From assembly GCA_034717985.1 (NCBI GenBank), contig JAYEMH010000043.1, positions 4,711-26,855 of the forward strand: 22,145 nucleotides of DNA. The letters are read 5' to 3'. The position numbers and the translations under genes are program-made. Under the pieces are notes generated by a model. It was not told the origin of the DNA and ran no database searches. It was given only the letters and a program-made list of their open reading frames with translations. The stretch is from JAYEMH01 sp034717985 [NCBI: Candidatus Ratteibacteria bacterium] (GTDB taxonomy: Bacteria; CAZDME01; JAYEMH01). Positions 7,840 to 14,885 of the stretch are shown one piece after another. How positions within the stretch are numbered: the stretch's first letter is position 1; every line of letters begins with the position of its first letter.

Positions 7840-10743
7840 TTAGGCCCCAGAAAGCTCTCGGAGAGCCCTCTTGTGTTCTTTATATTCCTCCTGAACATTT
7901 TCAGTTTCTAAAGACAGGAGGTCTATAATGCCTTCGTCGGCAAGTATGGAGTGCTCCAGAGCTCCTGCGAAAGAATAGATGTGTTTCCCATCTGCGCCTT
8001 TGAAAACGAGAATCGGTATATTCCTATCCTTGACGAAACGCCTAAGCTGAACCCGATTTTGAGCTTCAACTGTTCCCTTTATTACACAGAGAACATTCTT
8101 CTCTTCTCCTATAATAGCTTCGATTTCTTCTACTTCAGTAACATTATCTTCCAGCCCTAATTCTCCTTTTGTTACTGTTTCTATTATTAACTCTGTCTTA
8201 GTCTTCTTTTTAACTTCTTCTATGAGTCGTTCCAAGATTTCGTTATATACCGGATCTTCTGCATATAAAACAACCTTGTCTAATGCATTATTTTTAAGAA
8301 GAATCTCTAAAGCATTCTGGAAATCTACACCTCCACCATATTCTAATAACGGCTCTGAATAGAGAATAAGGGTTTGTGAAACAGGGAATTTCTGCGCGGC
8401 CACGGCATCTCCTAACGCTCTAAGGTTATCACTATATTGTTTTTGCGCTTGCTTTTCTAATCTTAATACCTTCATTGAAGATTTAAAATTGGCATATCTA
8501 CGGGTTACCTCTGCCTTTATTTGCTCATCTTTTTTTATTACAAATCCATTTTTATCCAGTGTATACTCTGTCCCGAAGAAATAATGTTCTTTTACAAAGT
8601 TATATTGCTCTCGCAAAGACTCACTATCAATAGCTGCCCTTCTAAAACTATCCCCATGAATTATATATTTAGTATAGGTTTCGGCAAAATGCTCCCTTGG
8701 ATCAGCTGTTGCATACTTGGTAACAAATCTTGACGGTCCTGAACTTTTTCTTATCCATATATTAAGGAAACCAGGGCTTATTCTTAAATATTCTCCCAAA
8801 AATATTGGTACAGGCCCCAATACAGACATAAGTATATATGTAGCCTGACTTAGGGAAATATATAGCATAGGAATTCCCAATAAAGCTCCTACCACTGAGA
8901 TAGAAACAATGGGCAGTACAGTAGCCAAAAATCCAGGTATTCTTAATGATTGCCACTCAAATTCGTAAAATTGCCGACTTAAATCCTTAGGTTTTCCAAG
9001 CAGAAAATCTTTGCCGCCCTCTTTAGAATCAAGAATATGGGCTAATTCATGGAGGAAACAATCATTAAACGATTCCAAAACTCCGGTGGGAAGAACGGTA
9101 ATAGTACTTACACCCATTATAGTAACTCCTTCCCAAACTGTAGATTGAAATCTCATCTTCTTTAAGATGGCAAGATGCTCTTTCGGAATAATCTTGAATA
9201 GATTAATTATTGATTCAATCTTCTCTGGGCTAATTTTCTCGAGTCCCACAACTTCTATTTCTGCGTCCTGCAGCATTTGAGTCAACTCTTTTCTTAAGGA
9301 AAAAGGATCTCTCTTTTCCTCTTCTACCTTTCTACGGGTAGCTACTGTCCTATTCTTGCCATCTACCGTAACAACTTCTCCTTGGCGTAGATGTTTAGTA
9401 GCTTCATTTGCCCCAATAAGATAAGGAATCCCCCTCTCTTCAGCAACAGATTTGGCATAAAAATCTTCCTCTTCAGTAATAATCGCACCTGCTCTTTTCA
9501 TCGCTGGGAGCATATTTTTATTAGTCTTAGCCGTAACGAGTATATCTCCGATAAATATTTTGTCTTTCTTAGAAGCATCTTTTATAAGTCTCACGATTCC
9601 ACTGACTTTTCCGTCAAAAGTCGTCACTCCCTTAACACAAACTTCTTTTCTTGGCCAAGGTGTAAATAAAAATTTTGCTAAGGATATAACGACAGCTACT
9701 ACTCCGATTGTAGACATTCCAAAATAAAGTAGTAGAGAGTTAAAAGGAATAAAACCTGTAATATCCAAATAAACACGAGGGAATAACATTAATATCCACC
9801 CTGTAAGATGAATTAATCCCCATCCAATTGTATGACTAATAATGTCGGGTTTCTTCTTCCCTTTAGAAATTTCATCTTTTTGCTCAATTACTGGATTTCC
9901 TCCAGGTGAGTTTGATCCCTTAACTACCGCAGACATAACTTGCGAACCTTTGTCATCTTCTACTCTCGAGGTAACGTGTTGAACTTTGACATCAATAAAC
10001 TCTCTCAGTTCTAATGTCAATTTGCCCGCAAGTTCAGGATGGCTATCGCCTTTTACCGGAACAACGTTTTCATAATTCTGCGGGAAAAGAATCTTTTGTA
10101 TCTGCCGGGCAATCTGGTGGCCTTCTTTTCCTTTTAGTTCCTGGAAATGATAACAAAGAGCTTCATGAAGAAGGTATTCAGCTCTTAAATCAGGTTTGTC
10201 TTTTAGATGCTCTAACATTCCCGAGACATAAGACAAGTATTCTTCTGTTCCCAGACCAAGTCCGTATTTATTAGAACTTTGAACCAAATCAGGAAACTGT
10301 TTTAGGATTTTGCCATTCTCCAATAGGTCGTCTCTAGCCTGTTTAATTCTGTTGCTCATTTCTTCTTTTTCTATTCCCAACTTCTCTGCTAATTTGAATA
10401 ATCCATTTTTTCTTTCCTTCGTAAGCATAGAGCTAATTATCTCAAATTCTTTATGAAATTCTTTCTTTGCCGTCTCGTCCTCTATAATGCTCCCATGCTT
10501 CTCTATCCATTCTCTCAACTCCTCTTTACTAAACCCATTAATTATAGTTCCAACTATTTCTCTTTGAAGTCTATCGTTTACTCTTGTTGCAGATTGACGT
10601 AAATAAGAATCCGCTTGCGACCCACTATATGCCCAAACTAAATCTACAAAAACCACATTAATCAAAAACGCCCCTATAACAACCAAAGCAGTCACTTTTA
10701 GGAGCTTCTTATTAAAGTTAGATTTTAATTGTCCACAGTCCAT
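7840..10743 (-). CDS. Multidomain membrane protein: PEP-mobile-like swivel domain, HELAH gluzincin-like domain, Rossmann-like C-terminus
   Basis: This 967-residue protein matches no single named family that I recognise. In order: a basic N-terminus and signal peptide or anchor (about 15-38, ending VWAYS); a helical exported region (41-240) with HEALCYH at 193-199; two membrane segments (about 302-322 and 335-359); and a swivelling domain (about 365-465) resembling the PEP-utiliser mobile domain (GDILVT at 399-404, RGIP then VTVDG at 458-462). That domain lacks the phospho-accepting His; Y429 occupies the place. Next is a metallopeptidase-like domain with HELAH (565-569) and DPREHFAET (681-689), whose E684 or E688 could be the third zinc ligand, as in lethal-factor-like gluzincins. 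Two membrane segments (about 602-623 and 625-650) separate these. A beta-alpha Rossmann-like domain (about 785-945) ends the protein. The ATG at 10743 has a poor ribosome-binding site. Codon use is AT-richer than the dcw genes. It has its own promoter and structured leader. Protease function is inferred. Confidence 0.8.
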   Translation of the reverse strand: MDCGQLKSNFNKKLLKVTALVVIGAFLINVVFVDLVWAYSGSQADSYLRQSATRVNDRLQREIVGTIINGFSKEELREWIEKHGSIIEDETAKKEFHKEFEIISSMLTKERKNGLFKLAEKLGIEKEEMSNRIKQARDDLLENGKILKQFPDLVQSSNKYGLGLGTEEYLSYVSGMLEHLKDKPDLRAEYLLHEALCYHFQELKGKEGHQIARQIQKILFPQNYENVVPVKGDSHPELAGKLTLELREFIDVKVQHVTSRVEDDKGSQVMSAVVKGSNSPGGNPVIEQKDEISKGKKKPDIISHTIGWGLIHLTGWILMLFPRVYLDITGFIPFNSLLLYFGMSTIGVVAVVISLAKFLFTPWPRKEVCVKGVTTFDGKVSGIVRLIKDASKKDKIFIGDILVTAKTNKNMLPAMKRAGAIITEEEDFYAKSVAEERGIPYLIGANEATKHLRQGEVVTVDGKNRTVATRRKVEEEKRDPFSLRKELTQMLQDAEIEVVGLEKISPEKIESIINLFKIIPKEHLAILKKMRFQSTVWEGVTIMGVSTITVLPTGVLESFNDCFLHELAHILDSKEGGKDFLLGKPKDLSRQFYEFEWQSLRIPGFLATVLPIVSISVVGALLGIPMLYISLSQATYILMSVLGPVPIFLGEYLRISPGFLNIWIRKSSGPSRFVTKYATADPREHFAETYTKYIIHGDSFRRAAIDSESLREQYNFVKEHYFFGTEYTLDKNGFVIKKDEQIKAEVTRRYANFKSSMKVLRLEKQAQKQYSDNLRALGDAVAAQKFPVSQTLILYSEPLLEYGGGVDFQNALEILLKNNALDKVVLYAEDPVYNEILERLIEEVKKKTKTELIIETVTKGELGLEDNVTEVEEIEAIIGEEKNVLCVIKGTVEAQNRVQLRRFVKDRNIPILVFKGADGKHIYSFAGALEHSILADEGIIDLLSLETENVQEEYKEHKRALRELSGA

Positions 10744-10772
10744 AGTATTAGCTCATAGTTCAAAGCACAGAG

Positions 10773-10815
10773 CCCATCCCGCATCTCCCTTTTCCCGTCT
10801 TCCTTCTCCCGCCTA
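10773..10815. repeat. Homopurine/homopyrimidine degenerate tract in the leader of the 967-aa gene
   Basis: The minus strand is almost entirely purine over about 43 nt, built from GGGA and GAAG words. It lies between the repeat at 10819-10864 and the start codon, about 30 nt upstream of the ATG. It could form a triplex or affect translation, or simply be another member of the degenerate intergenic tracts in this window. Confidence 0.5.
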
Positions 10816-10818
10816 TTT

Positions 10819-10864
10819 GAATCTGTGCCCATCCGTGGTTCCAAAATCCGTGAGAATCCGTGTA
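10819..10864. repeat. ATCnGTG-word intergenic repeat
   Basis: Four ATCTGTG/ATCCGTG words occur in 46 nt on the plus strand (reading ATCTGTG, ATCCGTG, ATCCGTG, ATCCGTG). Similar words recur at 20814-20848 and 18948-18995. I know this kind of degenerate word from intergenic regions of many bacteria, but not with an agreed function. Confidence 0.65.
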
Positions 10865-10866
10865 TT

Positions 10867-11003
10867 AAAAAAATAGCCGAATCACCTATATTCTAGGCAA
10901 CTCAGCCTACGCCAAATCGTGTGGCGCACTGTAGCTTTGCGCGCCCCGCATCCTACGTGGTGCGGGGCATCCCTATGTTACCACAGGGGTGCCTTTATCT
11001 AGA
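10867..11003 (-). promoter_or_regulatory. Structured leader RNA resembling a c-di-GMP-I (GEMM) riboswitch
   Basis: Read on the minus strand, the RNA opens with TCTAGATAAAGGCA (11003-10990) and closes with TGCCTAGA (10899-10892), which can pair as P1. Inside is a 7-bp hairpin capped by a GTAA (GNRA) tetraloop (10988-10971), followed by GGGA. Then come a 28-nt insertion with a perfect 8-bp hairpin (10968-10943) and CGCAAAGCTACAG (10941-10929). A P3-like stem CGCCA/TGGCG (10926-10910) and GCTGAGTTGCC (10906-10896) follow. Apart from the inserted hairpin, the order GATAAAGGCA, GNRA hairpin, GGGA/CGCAAAGC, P3, GnnGnGTTGCC matches GEMM. The usual GGCAAACC is GGCACCCC here. A run of seven T follows at 10873-10867. 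GGCA can also pair locally with TGCC (10969-10966), so the fold is uncertain. Confidence 0.5.
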
Positions 11004-11025
11004 CCATTCCTAATTTCTTACTTAA

Positions 11026-11054
11026 AATATACCATACAAAACAGCGTTTGTCAA
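11026..11054 (-). promoter_or_regulatory. Sigma70-type promoter for the leader RNA and 967-aa gene
   Basis: TTGACA (11054-11049, perfect consensus) is followed after exactly 17 nt by TATATT (11031-11026, 5 of 6). Initiation would fall near 11019, just upstream of the structured RNA, giving a 5' leader of roughly 275 nt before the start codon at 10743. Confidence 0.78.
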
Positions 11055-11084
11055 AAAAATCCTTTGAAATTTTCTGGGTATAAA

Positions 11085-11390
11085 TCATTTCCTTCTCAAA
11101 TGCTGCTTTAAATCCCGGTAGAAATTCTCGTGTCCACCCACAGCTACAAAAATAACCTCTCTTTCTTCTTTATTCACCTGGTAAGCTAATAAGATCAACA
11201 AATCAAGAATTTTAAATTTGTACACCCGGATTCCCTTAAGTTCACCAGCTTTTTCTTCCCCTATCCAGGGATTAAGCGCTACTTGATCTTCGGCTTCATT
11301 TAACTTCTTCCTGAAAAAAGGAGGAAATTTTTTCTTCAGGCGGTTATATTTCGGGTAGGCGCTTTGATGGTAAGGTTTACCCATACTCAA
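11085..11390 (-). CDS. RelE/ParE-family toxin
   Basis: Toxin half of a type II toxin-antitoxin pair, 101 residues. The central ELKGIRVYKFK, the hydrophobic strand LLILLAYQV, and the C-terminal VAVGGHENFYRDLKQ are characteristic of a RelE/ParE-like subfamily; whether the target is mRNA on the ribosome or gyrase cannot be told. The start is TTG at 11390, 5 nt after an AAAGGA site formed by the antitoxin 3' end. An ATG two codons later (11384) is an equally possible start. It begins 2 nt after the antitoxin stop, so translation is coupled. The pair lies between pgeF and the 967-aa gene, interrupting a neighbourhood that usually joins ftsZ-pgeF to proC. Confidence 0.85.
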   Translation of the reverse strand: MSMGKPYHQSAYPKYNRLKKKFPPFFRKKLNEAEDQVALNPWIGEEKAGELKGIRVYKFKILDLLILLAYQVNKEEREVIFVAVGGHENFYRDLKQHLRRK

Positions 11391-11392
11391 TC

Positions 11393-11611
11393 TTATCCTT
11401 TCCAGACCGACTCTGGTTTTCCTGACTTAATGGCCTCTTTAATATCCTGCATAAATTGAGGGTGTAATTCATCTCTTATTTGCATCCATTCCTCAAGAGC
11501 CACATTAACCTGATTGCTAAAGCTGCGCCTTTCTGCTCGGGCAATCATTTCCATAACCCGTTTTAATTGAGGAGCTATCCTAAAAGTTACACTTCCTTTT
11601 TGTATCTTCAT
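11393..11611 (-). CDS. Ribbon-helix-helix type antitoxin
   Basis: Antitoxin of 72 residues directly upstream of the RelE/ParE-like toxin. The N-terminus has an alternating strand (SVTFRIAP, residues 6-13) followed by two helices (about 14-50), as in ribbon-helix-helix DNA-binding proteins. The C-terminal half (about 50-72) would be the toxin-wrapping segment. It has a good ribosome-binding site (GAGGTGAGGA) before the ATG. A promoter overlapped by two 10-bp direct repeats lies just upstream, fitting autorepression by a ribbon-helix-helix dimer pair. Family membership rests on this pattern and the gene pair; sequence identity to a named antitoxin is not clear. Confidence 0.8.
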   Translation of the reverse strand: MKIQKGSVTFRIAPQLKRVMEMIARAERRSFSNQVNVALEEWMQIRDELHPQFMQDIKEAIKSGKPESVWKG

Positions 11612-11646
11612 TTATTCCTCACCTCTTTCCAATCGCTATCAATAAA

Positions 11647-11677
11647 AATATAACATAAAACGCAAGTAAATGCAAGT
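11647..11677 (-). promoter_or_regulatory. Toxin-antitoxin promoter with direct-repeat operator
   Basis: TTGCAT (11675-11670), 17 nt, then TATATT (11652-11647) forms a good promoter about 36 nt upstream of the antitoxin ATG. Two adjacent 10-bp copies of ACTTGCNTTT (11677-11668 and 11667-11658) cover the -35 box and the spacer. Ten-bp spacing places both on one DNA face, as expected for paired ribbon-helix-helix dimers. Confidence 0.65.
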
Positions 11678-11693
11678 AAAAATATCACCCGAA

Positions 11694-11718
11694 AAGTAGC
11701 CTGCCCCCTTTTCTACTT
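11694..11718 (-). terminator. Hairpin at the pgeF stop codon, weak terminator candidate
   Basis: AAGTAG (which contains the pgeF TAG stop) pairs with CTACTT over 6 bp across a G-rich 13-nt loop, followed by only a short T-run. An alternative 6-bp stem GAAAAG/CTTTTC uses the same region. It sits just upstream of the toxin-antitoxin promoter and could end the ftsZ-pgeF transcript. Confidence 0.35.
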
Positions 11719-12420
11719 AAGCATAAAAAAGGCCATCATCCGACCAGCTTTTTCTCTTTCCCGGTGATAAGAATAAAAAACCTGATTCTGGCAGCTGGTA
11801 CAGGTGTCCACCGAATAGATATTTTCCTGGAGCAAGCCCGCCTGGCAGAGCTGTTTTCTGTTTAAATTATAAAGATCCCTTTCTATACAGCAGGGTCCAA
11901 TAGCCGGCCCAAGAAGAGCAATGCATTCCTTAGGATTAAGGTGATACTCCGACTCCATTTTTTCAACGGCCTTTCTGGCGATTTCCAGTTGAGTGCCTGC
12001 CTTCCCGGCGTGAATTAAACCAATCGCCTTGGCCTGATAAGCATAGATATACAGGGGCAGGCAATCAGCGACAAAAATAGCCAGAGGAAGCTGCTCGTAA
12101 TTGGTTATTAATCCGTCGCAATTAGGAATAGATTCACTATAAACTCTGCTGCCCATACCCCTCATCATAAGATTTACCGGAACAACACGGTCTCCATGAA
12201 CCTGTTGAGATGTAACTAACCGATCGAGTTCAACGCGAAAGGTCCGGCAAACTATCTCTCTGTTTTTTATTGCCTTGTTTAACTTATCCTGGGTGGTCGC
12301 AACATGCAAAGCGGTATTGCCAAGTTCACGGGTGGTAAAACCGTGGATTATCTCCGGAAAATTCCTTAATGGACTGAATTCTATCAATCCCAGCTTAGGA
12401 AAAATTTTACTGTGTTTCAT
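11713..12420 (-). CDS. pgeF: PgeF/YfiH-type polyphenol oxidase-purine nucleoside phosphorylase family protein
   Basis: Member of the laccase-domain (DUF152) family. Relatives phosphorolyse adenosine/inosine, and Escherichia coli YfiH (PgeF) removes L-Ser wrongly put into UDP-MurNAc. That role fits this position directly after ftsZ in a wall-synthesis cluster. The 235 residues show HGFTTR (26-31), QVHGD with H75, CDGLIT (101-106), VADC with C120, IHAG with H137, and LLGPAIGPCC (169-178). H75, C120 and H137 give the expected metal/active-site set. After HAG the usual Trp is replaced (HAGKAGT rather than HAGWRGT). It starts 2 nt after the ftsZ stop, so coupling is likely. Its stop codon lies in a hairpin. 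Confidence 0.92.
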   Translation of the reverse strand: MKHSKIFPKLGLIEFSPLRNFPEIIHGFTTRELGNTALHVATTQDKLNKAIKNREIVCRTFRVELDRLVTSQQVHGDRVVPVNLMMRGMGSRVYSESIPNCDGLITNYEQLPLAIFVADCLPLYIYAYQAKAIGLIHAGKAGTQLEIARKAVEKMESEYHLNPKECIALLGPAIGPCCIERDLYNLNRKQLCQAGLLQENIYSVDTCTSCQNQVFYSYHREREKAGRMMAFFMLK

Positions 12421-12422
12421 TT

Positions 12423-13559
12423 TTAATGCCTGGGCGCTTTATTGCGCAGGAAAGTAGGAATATCTAAATCAGATTCATCTATAATATCAGAATCTTTATT
12501 CAGTGAACTTCTTTCGCGCCGGCCCCGCTTATAAGCCGGCGAGTCAAAATTTGGCTGGCCTTTCCGGGAGGAATGAAGCCGGGATAATCTTTCCGGCTTG
12601 ACTTCGTCCATCCCGGTAGCAATAATCGTAACTTTAACTTCTTCACTAAGTTTCGGTTTGACGATCGCTCCAAAAATTATATTGGCCTGCCGATCGGCAC
12701 TTTCATAAATAACGCTGCTGGCTTCATTAACTTCAAAAAGGGTAAGATCTTTCCCTCCGGTAATATTAATCAGCACCCCTTTGGCGCCTTCAATGCCCGG
12801 ATATTCCAAGAGGGGGCTGGAGATAGCCGCATTGGCGGCATTCAGCGCCCGGCCTTTCCCCCGGCCATAGCCAACACCCAAAAGGGATTTTCCTCCTTCA
12901 GACATGGCTGTTTTTAAATCCGCAAAATCCAGGTTGATTAATCCCGATTCAATCACTAAATCAGAAATACCTTCCACCCCCCGAGCCAGAACATCATCGG
13001 CAACTTTAAAGGCATCAAGAATAGAAGTTCCTTTATCCACCACATTAAACAGCTTTTGATTGGGAATGCAAATTAAAGTGTCAACCTTGTTTCTTAATTC
13101 ATTTAATCCGTTATCCGCCACTAAGGAGCGCTTCCGCCCTTCAAATAAAAACGGCTTGGTCACCACAGCAATGGTAAGAATATTCAATTCTTTGGCAATT
13201 TCCGCCAGAATAGGAGTCGCCCCGGTACCTGTTCCTCCTCCTAAACCAGCGGTAAGAAAAACCATATCGGTGTCCCTGAGCGCCTCTCTAACCATCTTTC
13301 TATCTTCCAGGGCAGCCTGATGTCCTATCTCAGGATTCGCTCCTGAACCTAATCCCTTGGTAAGTTTACTGCCGATTTGAATCTTATGGACCGCATTAGA
13401 ATTTGCCAGGGCCTGGGCGTCGGTATTTAAAGTGAAAAATTCTATACCTTTCATGCCTGAGTTAATCATTCGATTAACCGCATTACTGCCGCCGCCGCCG
13501 ATTCCTAAAACCTTTATTTTAGCAAAGCGCCGATATTCCGGGTCATCAAATTCCAGCAT
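12423..13559 (-). CDS. ftsZ: Cell division GTPase FtsZ
   Basis: Tubulin-like GTPase that polymerises into the division ring at midcell. The 378 residues are typical. Key features are GIGGGGSNAVNRM (19-31), the tubulin signature GGGTGTG (107-113), the T7 loop NLDFADLK (209-216) with catalytic D211 and D214, and a variable charged linker (about 325-362). The C-terminal peptide DIPTFLRNK (366-374) is where FtsA and other partners bind. A strong GGAGG ribosome-binding site lies 5 nt before the ATG. Between ftsA and ftsZ lie 90 nt with an inverted degenerate repeat. That could lower read-through or allow separate ftsZ expression, which often needs more protein than FtsA. Confidence 0.98.
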   Translation of the reverse strand: MLEFDDPEYRRFAKIKVLGIGGGGSNAVNRMINSGMKGIEFFTLNTDAQALANSNAVHKIQIGSKLTKGLGSGANPEIGHQAALEDRKMVREALRDTDMVFLTAGLGGGTGTGATPILAEIAKELNILTIAVVTKPFLFEGRKRSLVADNGLNELRNKVDTLICIPNQKLFNVVDKGTSILDAFKVADDVLARGVEGISDLVIESGLINLDFADLKTAMSEGGKSLLGVGYGRGKGRALNAANAAISSPLLEYPGIEGAKGVLINITGGKDLTLFEVNEASSVIYESADRQANIIFGAIVKPKLSEEVKVTIIATGMDEVKPERLSRLHSSRKGQPNFDSPAYKRGRRERSSLNKDSDIIDESDLDIPTFLRNKAPRH

Positions 13560-13575
13560 AGCTATCCTCCAAATT

Positions 13576-13645
13576 CAGGACATAGGTTGTAGGTCATAGG
13601 ACGTCGGTTACAGCTTTATCACCTGTCACCTATCACCTACTACCA
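13576..13645. repeat. Degenerate ataggt/acctat inverted repeat between ftsA and ftsZ
   Basis: The left part (13576-13613) is made of GGTnATAGG-like words and the right part (13618-13645) of their reverse complement. The best arms, GTAGGTCATAGG and CCTATCACCTAC, pair at 11 of 12 positions. The layout, with a tandem word in one half and its complement in the other, is the same as at 4128-4243 though the words differ. Confidence 0.7.
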
Positions 13646-13649
13646 TCTT

Positions 13650-14882
13650 TTAGAACATCTCTTCGGCTTTCTCCCTGAATCTTCCTACTGTTCGGCTGAA
13701 TATATTGCCTTTCAGGGCTGTTTTTCTTAATTGTCTGGATTTTAAAGCATACTGAAGAAGACCAACGCCAACTGAAAACATAGGGTTCCGGGTCTTCTTT
13801 TCTTTTTCAATGAGGCTGTGCGGCGCACCAATTCTAGCCGGAAGGTTAAAAATTTCCTCCGCCATCTGCGTAACTCCTTTAAGTAAGGAACCGCCGCCAG
13901 TCAGTACGACTCCAGCGGCAATCAAATCCACTAATCCCGTTTTCATAATCTCTGTCTTAACCAGGTTAAAAATTTCTTCCATCCGGGCTTCTATTATCTC
14001 ACAGAGAAGCCGGCGGGGAAACTTGCCCTGTCTATCCCCCAGGCCAATTAAGGTTGTAATCTCATCATCCTTATCCAGAGAACGCAGGGTTGAACCTTCC
14101 TTTTTCTTAAGGCTTTCCGCCAGGGTGCTGGGGGTTCGCAAGCCCACCGCGATATCATTGGTAACAAGTTCTCCCCCCGCCGGAATAATTTTTACGTGCT
14201 TGATATTGCCATCAACATAGATAACTATATCCGTCGTACCGCCTCCGATATCAATTAGAACTACGCCTAATTTCTTTTCATCTTCACTTAAAACTGCTTC
14301 GCTGGCAGCTAATGGCCCCAGAACTATTTCCTCTACTTCAAAGCCGGAACGGCTAATGCTTTTCATAATATTTTGAATTGAAGTTACCGCTCCCGTCACT
14401 AAATAAACCTCCGCCTCTAATCTCACCCCGGCCATGCCCAGGGGAATCTTAATTCCATTTTGTTCGTCGATAATGAATTCTTGAGGAAGGACGTGAATAA
14501 GCTGCCGGTCAGGAGGAATAGCTACCACTTTAGCCGCATTAATAACCCGATTGATATCTTTATGGGTGATTTCATGGTCCGAACGCGAAACAGCAATGGC
14601 TCCGCGGCTATTTAATCCCTGAATATGACTGCCCGCGATACCGGCAAAAACCCGATTAATATTTTCCTGGCAGGATTTCTCTACACTGCCTAAAGCCTTG
14701 CTGATGGAATCAATCGTCTCATCAAGATTTATTACCACTCCTTTTCTCAATCCCAATGAAGGCGCTAATCCCATGCTTTCCAGTTCTATTTCACCTTCAT
14801 CGTTAATTTTTCCCGCCAGGGCACAGATTTTTGTCGTTCCCACATCCAAAGCAACAATTACATCTTCTCTTCGTCCTATCAT
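13650..14882 (-). CDS. ftsA: Cell division protein FtsA
   Basis: Actin-like ATPase that tethers FtsZ filaments to the inner membrane and recruits later divisome proteins. The 410 residues show the phosphate-1 loop ALDVGTTK (11-18), the inserted 1C (SHS2) region (about 85-165) typical of FtsA in place of the actin 1B domain, phosphate-2 DIGGGTTDI (211-219) and the adenosine motif VLTGGGS (326-332). The C-terminus (about 385-410) is a basic amphipathic helix suited to membrane binding. The start ATG is 3 nt after the ftsQ stop and has an AAAGGA ribosome-binding site, so ftsQ-ftsA are one unit. Confidence 0.97.
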   Translation of the reverse strand: MIGRREDVIVALDVGTTKICALAGKINDEGEIELESMGLAPSLGLRKGVVINLDETIDSISKALGSVEKSCQENINRVFAGIAGSHIQGLNSRGAIAVSRSDHEITHKDINRVINAAKVVAIPPDRQLIHVLPQEFIIDEQNGIKIPLGMAGVRLEAEVYLVTGAVTSIQNIMKSISRSGFEVEEIVLGPLAASEAVLSEDEKKLGVVLIDIGGGTTDIVIYVDGNIKHVKIIPAGGELVTNDIAVGLRTPSTLAESLKKKEGSTLRSLDKDDEITTLIGLGDRQGKFPRRLLCEIIEARMEEIFNLVKTEIMKTGLVDLIAAGVVLTGGGSLLKGVTQMAEEIFNLPARIGAPHSLIEKEKKTRNPMFSVGVGLLQYALKSRQLRKTALKGNIFSRTVGRFREKAEEMF

Positions 14883-14885
14883 TTA

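Noticed and set aside
8762-8956. 64-codon minus-strand frame inside the 967-aa gene
   Set aside because: Out-of-frame shadow over the region encoding membrane segments; no ribosome-binding site or coupling.
10147-10167. HEALCYH (residues 193-199 of the 967-aa protein) as a second metal site
   Set aside because: Spacing is HExxxxH rather than HExxH, with no obvious third ligand; more likely a conserved helix.
10867-10890. Clear intrinsic terminator right after the GEMM-like RNA
   Set aside because: Seven T are present but only a 4-bp stem (ATAG/CTAT) directly precedes them, too weak to annotate as a terminator.
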